DNA of 23,681 nucleotides from Gammaproteobacteria bacterium (GTDB taxonomy: Bacteria > Pseudomonadota > Gammaproteobacteria > Granulosicoccales > Granulosicoccaceae). Made by a program: the position numbers and the translations under genes. The first letter of the stretch is position 1. The number at the start of each line of letters is the position of its first letter. The stretch covers positions 1 through 23,681 of the forward strand of contig JAHQVR010000342.1 in the NCBI GenBank assembly GCA_019634245.1, given 5' to 3'. The notes under the pieces were generated by a model. That model was not told the origin of the DNA. It was given only the letters and a program-made list of their open reading frames with translations, and did not search any database. Shown here piece by piece: positions 1 through 7,967 of the stretch.

Positions 1-12
1 ATAGCCAACTTG

Positions 13-945
13 ATGCTCATGTCGATACGTCCAACACCGGTTCTTGCCTCTGTTTCTGGCTTGCCTAAGGTGATTTCGCAAATCGAGTCTGTTTTATTGG
101 GTAAACGCCAGCAGGTAGAGCTGGCCATCGCGTGTTTGTTAGCGGGAGGTCATCTGTTAATTGAAGACCAACCAGGGGTGGGAAAAACCACACTGGCACA
201 TGCCATCGCCGCCACATTGGGATTGTCCTGGAACCGAGTTCAATTTACCAACGATCTTCTACCAGCGGATATCGTCGGCGTCACCTTGTTTGATTCGAGC
301 ACACAAGACTTTAGCTTTCGACCTGGGCCGGTATTTACCTCTATTTTACTCGCAGATGAAATCAATCGAGCACCCCCTAAAGCACAAAGTGCATTACTGG
401 AGTCGATGGAAGAACAACAAGTAACGCTCGATGGCAACACACACGAGCTGCCCAATCCATTCTTTGTCATCGCGACGCAAAATCCACACGATCGCCTCGG
501 GGCTTACCCATTGCCCGATTCGCAGTTGGATCGGTTCTTAGCCGGTATTAGCTTGGGTTATCCCGACAAGGCCACTGAGCGGGCGCTTCTAATCAACGGA
601 GATATGCGCTCGAACATAAGTAAACTTCAACCATGTACCAATCAAATTCAATTGCAGCAGTGGATAGAAGAGGCTAAGCAGCTGCATATCGCAGAGCCGA
701 TTTATGACTACGTTCAAGCGCTATTGGAACGCTCTCGCACAGACTACAGCGGCCTGAGCCCTCGGGCCGGACTGAAGCTTTTGAATCTGGCTCGTGCCTT
801 TGCATTACTTCAGGGACGCTCACATGTACTGCCCGATGACGTGGTAGCCGTGTTTCCTGCTCTAGCAGCACACCGGCTGACCGGTCAGGTGAGCGGCGGA
901 CACTCAACCGCTTTAGAGTTACTCAACGCCGTCTCCATGCCGTAA
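13..945 (+). CDS. MoxR-family AAA+ ATPase
   Basis: This is a MoxR-type AAA+ ATPase, a cytoplasmic chaperone-like ATPase thought to help mature or activate partner proteins, commonly VWA or DUF58 proteins. Visible motifs from the ATG at 13: Walker A QPGVGKTT around residues 53-60, Walker B LLADE around 112-116 followed by INRAPPKAQ, sensor-1 ATQN around 154-157, and SQLDRF around 170-175. About 310 residues is the usual family length. It is the first gene of a tight operon with the DUF58 gene (7 nt on) and the transglutaminase gene. The start is uncertain: TTG at 10, ATG at 13 and ATG at 19 are all in frame, no ribosome site fits in the few bases available, and the frame is open to the window edge, so the real start may lie upstream. 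Confidence 0.93.
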   Translation: MLMSIRPTPVLASVSGLPKVISQIESVLLGKRQQVELAIACLLAGGHLLIEDQPGVGKTTLAHAIAATLGLSWNRVQFTNDLLPADIVGVTLFDSSTQDFSFRPGPVFTSILLADEINRAPPKAQSALLESMEEQQVTLDGNTHELPNPFFVIATQNPHDRLGAYPLPDSQLDRFLAGISLGYPDKATERALLINGDMRSNISKLQPCTNQIQLQQWIEEAKQLHIAEPIYDYVQALLERSRTDYSGLSPRAGLKLLNLARAFALLQGRSHVLPDDVVAVFPALAAHRLTGQVSGGHSTALELLNAVSMP

Positions 946-951
946 CCCTCT

Positions 952-1899
952 GTGCAAAAGCGGCTGACTCAATTTAAGCAGCGTCTGTTTCGACACCGGG
1001 CCGAGGACTCAATCCCTTTGACCGTGCAGCACCAACGTGTCTACATTCTACCCACACGCCGGGGCATAGCATTTTTAGTCTCTCTGATGATCATGTTGAT
1101 CGCTTCGATCAATTACGCGTTAAGCCTAGGCTACGCATTATGCTTTCTACTCACTGGATTGTTCGCAGCTACCCTGTTACACACCTATAAAAATCTGGCA
1201 GGTGTGACACTCAAAAGCATTGACAGTCAGCCGGGGTTTGCCGGCTCATTGGTGAGATTTCAGATAACGTTTCTAAATTCGTCTGCCAACGATCGCTCTG
1301 ATCTACATATCAAAACCTCTGATGCAACCACTCGCTTGAGTATAAAGGCCCATTCAGAATCCACCGCACAGTTGGATATAAACGCTCACCAGCGTGGTGT
1401 AATTTCCTTGCCTCGCTTAACCCTCACCAGCGACTACCCATTGGGGCTCTGGTACACCTGGTGTTATGTCCATCCCAATTGCACAGAAACGGTTTATCCA
1501 AAACCGGAGCCCAATGCCCCAACCTTGCCGACATCCGCGCAAGCTGACATGGGCAACCACTCCAAGGCAGCTTCCTCGGGTGATATCTCTGGCATCCGCC
1601 CCTACCAATCGGGCGACAGCCTGTCCACCGTCGCATGGAAACTTGCTGCCCGGGGCCAAGGCTTACTCGTGCGGACACTGGAAGATAATTCTGGTGGCCA
1701 GGAACAAATATTATCGTTGAGCGATACCTCGTTAACAGATCTTGAAGAACAATTGTCTCGGTTAACCAGCTGGATATTGGCTGCAGACGAATCACAACGG
1801 CAGTATGCGGTTGTCTTACCTGATCGGCAAATAGCCCTCTCGACAGGTACCAAACACCGAGAAGCATCCTTATCAATGCTGGCGGATTACCGATTGTGA
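952..1899 (+). CDS. DUF58 domain protein
   Basis: This is a DUF58 (VWA-like) protein of 315 residues, the usual partner of MoxR ATPases in cell-envelope operons. Two hydrophobic segments near the N-terminus (about residues 38-80) anchor it in the inner membrane. The diagnostic DUF58 motif lies around residues 210-235: GDISGIRPYQSGD, then VAWKLAARG and LLVRTLED. The start is GTG at 952, six bases after the MoxR stop. Its TGA stop overlaps the GTG start of the next gene in a GTGA arrangement, so the two are probably translationally coupled. The molecular role of DUF58 is not settled; the family call is secure. Confidence 0.9.
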   Translation: MQKRLTQFKQRLFRHRAEDSIPLTVQHQRVYILPTRRGIAFLVSLMIMLIASINYALSLGYALCFLLTGLFAATLLHTYKNLAGVTLKSIDSQPGFAGSLVRFQITFLNSSANDRSDLHIKTSDATTRLSIKAHSESTAQLDINAHQRGVISLPRLTLTSDYPLGLWYTWCYVHPNCTETVYPKPEPNAPTLPTSAQADMGNHSKAASSGDISGIRPYQSGDSLSTVAWKLAARGQGLLVRTLEDNSGGQEQILSLSDTSLTDLEEQLSRLTSWILAADESQRQYAVVLPDRQIALSTGTKHREASLSMLADYRL

Positions 1900-3926
1900 A
1901 GCGCTTTTTCAGCACAACAGCAAAACCGGTTGAAGCACTCGATTCGGTGGGCATGCGCTCACTGGCAACCCTATTAGTACTGGCACAACTTCCGCATTTG
2001 TTACACCTGCCGATATGGGTCAGCGTTGTTGGCATTCTCATTGTGGTATTCCGCCTCTATGCACAAAAAAACCATGTAAGTCGCGTTTATCGATGGGCGT
2101 TATCAGGCCCTGTCATCGCATTGGTTGCCTTTGTGTTGGCTGGCCTTATCTACTGGCACTATGGGTATTTTTTAGGCCGTGATCCCTGTGTCGGTTTTCT
2201 GTTCTTACTCGTAGCGTGCAAATTTGCAGAACTTCGGCGCCAGGCCGATGCCACACTGCTTATGTGCTTAAGTGGGTTTTTATTATTAACACAGTACTTC
2301 TATTCGCAATCAATACTGTCTGCGTTAATTACTTTGCCCGCTGTTTTTGCATTAGGTCATGCTCTGATCGTGACTCGTTCACGAACGACTCGCCAGCCGC
2401 TAAAACATAATCTTCAACTCATTGGAAAATTGCTCATCCAGGGTGCGCCCCTAGCCTTGTTATTGTTTGTTGTATTTCCCCGATTACCTGGTCCACTTTG
2501 GTCGCTACCGGAAGATGCCCAAGCCAAGACCGGTCTCTCAGACTCTATGTCCCCAGGTAGCATCAGTAAATTGACACTATCAGACGAAGTGGCGTTCCGG
2601 GTGGAGTTTAATGATGCAATACCATCGCCCAGTGAACGGTACTTCAGAGGGCCAGTGCTCCCCAATTTTGACGGTTACAAATGGACAACCGATACGATAC
2701 ATCGACAGGCCGTACCCGCCATCGCAGATGAAAATAGCCTGCAATACACCGTGATACTACAGCCGCATAGACAACGATGGCTGTTCGCATTAGAGCAACC
2801 GGTTAGGCTTCAAGATAATGAGATCAGCTTTCAGCAAAACGGTGTCAGCATGCATTACACCGCCGACGGGCAACTACTCAGTCGGACGCCAGTGACCAGT
2901 TTGACGCGCTATCAGGTAGCCTCGCAATTATCCGACTCCTACAGTGTGCATCGCAAACCACCGCGCAATACATTGCAACTACCTGGCATCAATACAAGAA
3001 CTATCGCTAAGGCAAGAGAGTTTAAACAACGTTCTGCAAACCCAGCCGAATACGCACAAAACATCCTAAGCTGGTTCAATCGTGAAAACTTCAGTTATAC
3101 CTTAACACCGAGCCTTCTCGGAGACACACCGGTTGATGAATTCCTATTTCAAACTAAAGAGGGTTTTTGCGAGCACTATGCCCAAGCCTTTGTGGTGCTA
3201 ATGCGAGCTGCCGGTATTCCCGCGCGGGTTGTTACCGGCTACCAGGGCGGCAGGATGAACGGCGACTATATGATTGTGCGTCAATCAGATGCACACGCCT
3301 GGGCCGAAGCTTTCGTTAATGGTCGCTGGCAACGTTATGACCCCACTGCAGCGGTTGCGCCATCCCGAGTGGTGTCTGGACTAGCCGATAGCTTGCCCGA
3401 ATGGGGGGCCCTGTCTGGCTTAACGCGAGGGGAATCAAACTGGTTGACCAACCTGCAGCTGCGCATGGATCGAATGAATCACAACTGGCAACGATGGGTG
3501 GTCGATTTCAACAATGACTCCCAACAGGGATTGCTCGAGCAACTGGGCTTACCCAAACCAAAACTATGGCAACTGATAACGTTAGTGTTGGTGGTTTCTG
3601 CTATTTGGTGCGTGTTTATCGTTGGTGTACCCATCTGGCCCAGACGACGGCGAAGGCACACGCTTAAACCTGCCGAACACGCCTGGCAACGGTATGAGCA
3701 TGCGTTGCAAAAGCAAGGCCTAACGCGCCGCAGCAGCGAGACTCCCAATGAGTTTATCGACAGAGCCGCGGACCTATTACCAGAACATGCTCACCGCATC
3801 CGTTCTCTGGGAAAGGCCTTATCAAAGTGGCGGTTCGCCGCGCTGCATTCTCAAGAAGAAGAGCGTATCCAAAAGAGCGTGGCAGTTGGGCTTCGGGTTG
3901 GTTTTAAACGATCTACAGCCAAGTAA
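1896..3926 (+). CDS. DUF3488/transglutaminase-like membrane protein (TgpA type)
   Basis: This is a 676-residue inner-membrane protein of the TgpA type. Several transmembrane segments fill about residues 20-200 (DUF3488). A periplasmic transglutaminase-like core follows with a complete Cys-His-Asp triad: Cys425 in GFCEHYA, His467 in DAHAWAE and Asp482 in YDPT. A further membrane segment lies around 559-583, before a cytoplasmic DUF4129-like tail. In Pseudomonas aeruginosa a protein of this architecture is encoded with MoxR and DUF58 genes and matters for viability; a transamidase or protease role on envelope substrates is inferred. The start is GTG at 1896 in a 4-nt overlap with the DUF58 stop. 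Its stop lies 1 nt from the stop of the convergent enolase-superfamily gene. Confidence 0.93.
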   Translation: MKRFFSTTAKPVEALDSVGMRSLATLLVLAQLPHLLHLPIWVSVVGILIVVFRLYAQKNHVSRVYRWALSGPVIALVAFVLAGLIYWHYGYFLGRDPCVGFLFLLVACKFAELRRQADATLLMCLSGFLLLTQYFYSQSILSALITLPAVFALGHALIVTRSRTTRQPLKHNLQLIGKLLIQGAPLALLLFVVFPRLPGPLWSLPEDAQAKTGLSDSMSPGSISKLTLSDEVAFRVEFNDAIPSPSERYFRGPVLPNFDGYKWTTDTIHRQAVPAIADENSLQYTVILQPHRQRWLFALEQPVRLQDNEISFQQNGVSMHYTADGQLLSRTPVTSLTRYQVASQLSDSYSVHRKPPRNTLQLPGINTRTIAKAREFKQRSANPAEYAQNILSWFNRENFSYTLTPSLLGDTPVDEFLFQTKEGFCEHYAQAFVVLMRAAGIPARVVTGYQGGRMNGDYMIVRQSDAHAWAEAFVNGRWQRYDPTAAVAPSRVVSGLADSLPEWGALSGLTRGESNWLTNLQLRMDRMNHNWQRWVVDFNNDSQQGLLEQLGLPKPKLWQLITLVLVVSAIWCVFIVGVPIWPRRRRRHTLKPAEHAWQRYEHALQKQGLTRRSSETPNEFIDRAADLLPEHAHRIRSLGKALSKWRFAALHSQEEERIQKSVAVGLRVGFKRSTAK

Positions 3927-3927
3927 G

Positions 3928-5112
3928 CTACACCGGATGGTTCTGCATTTCCAAGTGAAGCGCGGCACCGGTGTAGGGATTCGCCAATGCCACATCCACA
4001 TTGAGCTCCACTCCCAATCCCGGTTCTGTTGGTGGGATAACATAGCCTTGTTCAAACTGCATAGGTTTCATTAAAATATCAGCGTGAAAACCACCCCAGT
4101 TTTCAATACTCTCCAAAATCAAGAAGTTCGGACTACAGGTGGCGAGTTGCACATTGGCAGCTCCCTCTATGGGACCACAGTACAAGTGGGGAGCTATTAA
4201 TGCGTAATAGCTTTCTGCCATACCGGCGATTTTTTTAGCTTCGAGCAATCCGCCCACCCGGCCCAGTGCCATTTGTAAAATAGAGGCCGCCTGAGCTTGC
4301 AAAACTCGCTGGAACTCATATTTAGTCGTCAATCGTTCACCCGTGGCAATGGGGATCGAAGTCTGTCGCGCGACACGCGCCATCTCTTCTGTATTCTCCG
4401 GAGGGGTAGGTTCTTCGAACCAAAGCGGATCGCTGGATTCCAATCGTTTAGCGAGACGTATGGCACCGCTGGCCGTGAACTGACCGTGGGTACCAAACAG
4501 TAAATCGCAACGATCGCCAACTGCGGCTCGTAGGGTTTTAACAAATCGTTCTGATCGGGACAGATCTTCCATCGAAGGTTGCCGACCGTCGAACACTGTA
4601 TACGGACCTGCTGGATCAAATTTGAGGGCTGTAAAACCCATATCGAGGTATTCCAGCGACCGAGTGGCCGCCAAATCGGGGTCGGAATAAACGGCAAGAT
4701 CTTCGCCTTCCCGCGGATAAATATAGGTGTAACTGCGAAGTCTTGAATGAACTTTGCCACCCAACAACTCATACGCTGGCTTGTCTACCGATTTACCCAC
4801 AATGTCCCAACAGGCCATTTCCAAACCGCTGAGCACACTCATCAAGGAGATATCAGGTCGCAACGTGTAACCACTGCCATACACTCGACGCCAGAGAGTT
4901 TCTATGTTGCCTGGGTCACTACCTTCAAAGAAGCGTTGGAAGACATCTTCAATCATCTGTGTCACAACATGTGGACTGAAGGTAGCGGTGTAGACTTCGC
5001 CAACACCAACAATGCCGTTGTCTGCATGTAATTGCAAAAATATAAAATAGCGGCCACCGAAGTGAGGGGGTGGGTTGCCTACCACATAGGTATCTAAAGA
5101 CTGGATTTTCAT
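3928..5112 (-). CDS. Mandelate racemase/muconate lactonizing enzyme-like (enolase superfamily) protein
   Basis: This 394-residue protein has the full mandelate racemase fold: an N-terminal capping domain (about 1-125) and a barrel with recognisable active-site strands. These are KFDP (Lys164), the FEEP strand end (Glu233/234), GER (Glu259) and APHLYCGP (His309). Such enzymes dehydrate, epimerise or cycloisomerise sugar acids or amino acids using a metal. Aligned by eye to galactonate dehydratase, the first metal-ligand Asp falls on Gly207 in GTHGQ (the His209 of a D-x-H pair is kept). The Asp of the His-Asp dyad falls on Ala282 in the strand LQMALGRVGG. The substrate is therefore not assignable, and a divergent or inactive enzyme is possible. 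Its ATG overlaps the stop of the upstream MipA-like gene (ATGA). Confidence 0.88.
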   Translation of the reverse strand: MKIQSLDTYVVGNPPPHFGGRYFIFLQLHADNGIVGVGEVYTATFSPHVVTQMIEDVFQRFFEGSDPGNIETLWRRVYGSGYTLRPDISLMSVLSGLEMACWDIVGKSVDKPAYELLGGKVHSRLRSYTYIYPREGEDLAVYSDPDLAATRSLEYLDMGFTALKFDPAGPYTVFDGRQPSMEDLSRSERFVKTLRAAVGDRCDLLFGTHGQFTASGAIRLAKRLESSDPLWFEEPTPPENTEEMARVARQTSIPIATGERLTTKYEFQRVLQAQAASILQMALGRVGGLLEAKKIAGMAESYYALIAPHLYCGPIEGAANVQLATCSPNFLILESIENWGGFHADILMKPMQFEQGYVIPPTEPGLGVELNVDVALANPYTGAALHLEMQNHPV

Positions 5113-6068
5113 TGGTTGCTCACCAGCACAGGCACTGTTGTGTTACTGCGTTTAATCGCCCAAATAATCCCAACACCGAAGCCTGTACTTTGGGTGGTTT
5201 CAAAAAGCGGACTTGATTGGTTCTTCGCACCGGCAAATAACCCGAAATTTACGCCTGTGAACACTCGAACATTGGGATGGATATTGCTACCAAGCGCGAG
5301 GCTTATGCTAGTGCCTAAATACCCCGCTGATGCGTTATAGATGGCTCGATCAGCGTTCTCAAATCCGGGTGCGACTTCGTAGTAATAATCCTGAATTTCC
5401 TCGGCCGCATAGGTGGAAGTAAGACTGCCGAAAACTCCTATCGACGTCCCCTTTATGGCCCTTAAGTTTAGACGCCAGGTGCTAGCGGCGACAAATCCTT
5501 GCGAATCAACTGAGCTGAAATCGGTAGAGAACACCGCCCGAAGCTTGGCACTGAATTGACTTTGCACTCGGCCAACACCGGGAATTTGCCGATCGTACAA
5601 ATTCACGACTAACTGCGGACCAATTTCAAACAAATAATCCAGGTTGGGCAAACCGGCTCTGGCACTGTTATCTTCGGATGCAGAACTCAATGATCCTGCG
5701 ATCGACCAGTCAAGTTTGACACGGGGATTCTCCACAGCAATGGCATTCACCCCTCCACCACCGACCCGTAGACGAGGGCTGCGGTAAATAAAATAGGGCA
5801 ATACAATAGAGCGCTGGTTTGGATCGTTCGAAGCGGGATAGTCAAAGCCGTCGATGTAACCACCCCCAACCCCGAACTCAAAGCGGGGTTTCTCCTCTAG
5901 TGTGAAAGAACTGCTAGTGGTTGCTACCACCGGCTCCTTAGTGCTGACCTGAGACTGTTCGGCAGTGTTTTGAGCAGAGTCCTGACCATCGTTTGGGGCA
6001 GCATCCTGGGACGCCATAGCCGTCGCGACACACAAATACAAAACTGGAACACCGAGGCGTTTGATCAT
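5109..6068 (-). CDS. MipA/OmpV-family outer-membrane protein
   Basis: This is a MipA/OmpV-like beta-barrel. I place the start at the ATG at 6068 (MIKRLGV) because this gives a proper signal peptide: a positive N-region, a hydrophobic stretch, and an AMA site for signal peptidase I before SQDA. It also clears the divergent nudC; an upstream in-frame extension to 6131 would overlap nudC. A GAGAG ribosome site lies just before the ATG. Family features are an early GGGYIDGFDYPAS segment, alternating aromatic/polar strands such as SIVLPYFIYRSPRLRVGGGG, and GPQLVVNLYDR. The protein lacks the usual terminal aromatic residue and ends about ten residues after the last visible strand (GFGVGIIWA). MipA was described as a scaffold for murein hydrolases and OmpV-like proteins as porins; here the role is unknown. 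It is translationally coupled to the downstream enolase-superfamily gene. Confidence 0.82.
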   Translation of the reverse strand: MIKRLGVPVLYLCVATAMASQDAAPNDGQDSAQNTAEQSQVSTKEPVVATTSSSFTLEEKPRFEFGVGGGYIDGFDYPASNDPNQRSIVLPYFIYRSPRLRVGGGGVNAIAVENPRVKLDWSIAGSLSSASEDNSARAGLPNLDYLFEIGPQLVVNLYDRQIPGVGRVQSQFSAKLRAVFSTDFSSVDSQGFVAASTWRLNLRAIKGTSIGVFGSLTSTYAAEEIQDYYYEVAPGFENADRAIYNASAGYLGTSISLALGSNIHPNVRVFTGVNFGLFAGAKNQSSPLFETTQSTGFGVGIIWAIKRSNTTVPVLVSNQ

Positions 6069-6121
6069 AACTCTCAATACCGAGAAAACCATCGTGGTAA
6101 ACAGACCGATGAAGATATACC

Positions 6122-7144
6122 ATGGAACCACCCATTCCGACGTTAAATTCTTGCGCCCATTTGCAGGTTTACATGTTCTATATACACAGCGAGCTAGATC
6201 GCGCAGCGCATCTTCGCAACGACCCTACCGCAATCTCCGGATTATTGAAGCAAGCAACCACTCGGTTCATTCCGGTGCACCAGGGTCGAATCGTCTGTGC
6301 CGAACACCAAGAATTAGGCTCACCACTAATGATGGTGCTGAGGTCGGAACACCCGTGGTCAACATTGAGTTCAACCTTTCTCGGGCTTGTCGGCAACACG
6401 GCCCACTTCGCACTGGACTGCAACACTCTGAGCGATAACGAACTTCAGAGTATCTGCGATCAGGCGATCAGTATAGAAACCACCGAACATCAGAACTGCC
6501 GTTTTGCCGATTTGCGGGAAATTGGCCCTCAACTGCCATTTGACCATGGCTCATTGCTCGCCTATGCCCGCGCCTTGGTGTATTGGCAAAATAACGCGCG
6601 CTATTGCACACGCTGCGCATCGGCGCTCATACCGTCACAGGCTGGTCACGTCAGCACCTGCAGTAACCAAAGTTGCAACCTCCAAGTATTTCCCAGATTA
6701 GATCCTGCGGTGATCATGCTGGTGCATGACGGGCATGAAGATCCATTGCGTCAACGATGTCTGTTAGGCCGAAGCCCAGCTTGGCCCGACGGCGTGCTGT
6801 CAACGCTAGCCGGTTTTGTCGAGCCCGGTGAGAGCCTGGAACAAGCCGTGGCTCGGGAGGTTTTAGAAGAATCCAATATTCGTGTCGCGCAGGTGACCTA
6901 TGGCGCCTCTCAACCCTGGCCATTTCCCAGATCCATCATGCTGGGATTCCACGCGACCGCACTCAATACTGATATCGTCTGTGACCCTACAGAATTAGCC
7001 CACGCTGATTGGTTTACCCGAGCAGAATTAAAAACGTTTGGAAACTGGGGCGACGATCGCTTTGCCCAGCAACTACCCCGGCCCGATTCTATCGCACGTT
7101 ACTTAATCGACCAGTGGATACAGCAGGTTCCTGAGGCTAGTTAA
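6122..7144 (+). CDS. nudC: NAD(H) pyrophosphatase / NADH-RNA decapping Nudix hydrolase NudC
   Basis: This is a NudC-type Nudix enzyme that splits NAD(H) to NMN(H) and AMP and, in E. coli, removes NAD caps from RNA. Domain order: an N-terminal NUDIX-like domain (SELDRAAHLRNDP near residues 23-35), a zinc ribbon with Cys162, Cys165, Cys180 and Cys185, then the Nudix box at 231-253. The NudC signature SQPWPFPRS follows at 263-271. The Nudix box starts GFVEPGE and ends REVLEESNI, so the Gly of the usual EExG ending is Asn. At 340 residues it is the long form (E. coli NudC is 257). ATG at 6173 (MFYIHSE), preceded by CAGG, is an alternative start. It heads a four-gene operon; the next start codon follows its stop with no gap. 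Confidence 0.93.
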   Translation: MEPPIPTLNSCAHLQVYMFYIHSELDRAAHLRNDPTAISGLLKQATTRFIPVHQGRIVCAEHQELGSPLMMVLRSEHPWSTLSSTFLGLVGNTAHFALDCNTLSDNELQSICDQAISIETTEHQNCRFADLREIGPQLPFDHGSLLAYARALVYWQNNARYCTRCASALIPSQAGHVSTCSNQSCNLQVFPRLDPAVIMLVHDGHEDPLRQRCLLGRSPAWPDGVLSTLAGFVEPGESLEQAVAREVLEESNIRVAQVTYGASQPWPFPRSIMLGFHATALNTDIVCDPTELAHADWFTRAELKTFGNWGDDRFAQQLPRPDSIARYLIDQWIQQVPEAS

Positions 7145-7963
7145 ATGGGCGGGATCTGCATCTGCGCGGCATTGAACCCTGAACTGCAACCTTTGGTGCG
7201 CCATTTTGGTTTGGAAAAGACCGCAGAAAAAGGCATTAGTGAGTACAAAAACGATGATTTGTGCTTAGTCAAAACCGGTGTGGGGGCATCTGCCTGCCAG
7301 TCCGTATTGCAACGCTATTGCGAACGAGCGACAGATATTTCTGCGTTCATCAACATAGGTATCGCCGGCGGTTGCTGGCCTCATGGCACCGTCGTCGCTG
7401 CCCACACCATCTCGAGTAATTTAAGTGCTCGACGATTCTATCCTCATTTGCCGCCCTCGAAGCCCATGAGCAACCTCGTCACAACAGAAGTACGTTCACT
7501 CACCCAACCTTCAGCACAGTACGACCCGACAGCAGTTTACGATATGGAGGCACATGCATTTTATGCTCAGGCGGCGGATCGAGTGGATAGTTCAAGAATA
7601 CAATGTCTAAAAGTGATTTCAGACGGCCCCAACGACTCACTAGAACGTATTGATAGCAACATGATCGGCCAACTTATAAGCGGGGCAATTCCCACGCTTG
7701 AAAATTTGCTTAAGTTCTTTCAGGGCATGGACAACGTTGTCAATCGAGAATTGGACAAAACCGTAGTCTCAGTAACCTCAAAAATACACCATAGTGTTAC
7801 TGAACGACACCGGCTACGAAGGCTCTTGCAACGCTACCTAACGCTCAACGACTTAGCCACGGTAAGCGAACACTGGTTGCAACTCAACAAACGCACCTCT
7901 GCTAAGGAACTGGCTCGATATATTGATGAAGAAATAAAAAAACAACCCATGGAATATCGCTGA
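7145..7963 (+). CDS. Nucleoside phosphorylase/MTAN-like nucleosidase, operon partner of an SPL-like radical SAM protein
   Basis: This 272-residue protein belongs to the PNP/UDP phosphorylase superfamily and most resembles 5'-methylthioadenosine/SAH nucleosidase. Visible landmarks are AALNPELQPL near the N-terminus (Glu13 at the place of the MTAN catalytic Glu), NIGIAGG at 70-76, VYDMEAHAFY at 131-140 (ribose-binding Glu135) and VISDGPND at 157-164, with Asp160 as the likely catalytic acid. All catalytic landmarks are present, so it is probably active. Unlike MTAN it continues past about residue 190 with some 80 extra residues rich in basic and helical sequence (ERHRLRRLLQRYLTLNDL). MTAN-type enzymes cleave adenine from MTA, SAH or 5'-deoxyadenosine, the latter being the usual radical SAM by-product. 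Its location directly before a radical SAM gene (4 nt gap) makes that substrate, or an adenosylated product as for HpnG, an attractive inference. Confidence 0.8.
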   Translation: MGGICICAALNPELQPLVRHFGLEKTAEKGISEYKNDDLCLVKTGVGASACQSVLQRYCERATDISAFINIGIAGGCWPHGTVVAAHTISSNLSARRFYPHLPPSKPMSNLVTTEVRSLTQPSAQYDPTAVYDMEAHAFYAQAADRVDSSRIQCLKVISDGPNDSLERIDSNMIGQLISGAIPTLENLLKFFQGMDNVVNRELDKTVVSVTSKIHHSVTERHRLRRLLQRYLTLNDLATVSEHWLQLNKRTSAKELARYIDEEIKKQPMEYR

Positions 7964-7967
7964 GATC

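Noticed and set aside
1424..2041. 205-codon open frame on the - strand across the DUF58 and transglutaminase genes
   Set aside because: It is antisense to two well-supported genes, shows no domain, and its composition (Arg, Cys and Trp rich) is typical of a shadow frame.
3928..3976. 9-bp inverted repeat (CTACACCGG / CCGGTGTAG) at the convergent transglutaminase/enolase junction as a terminator
   Set aside because: The loop is 31 nt, no T-run follows on either strand, and the arms lie in the enzyme's last codons; it is probably chance.
4329..4772. 147-codon - strand frame inside the enolase-superfamily gene
   Set aside because: It is the same strand as the real gene in another frame and lacks recognisable motifs.
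6069..6131. N-terminal extension of the MipA-like protein to 6131
   Set aside because: It would bury the signal peptide behind 21 residues and overlap the divergent nudC start; the ATG at 6068 gives a normal signal sequence.
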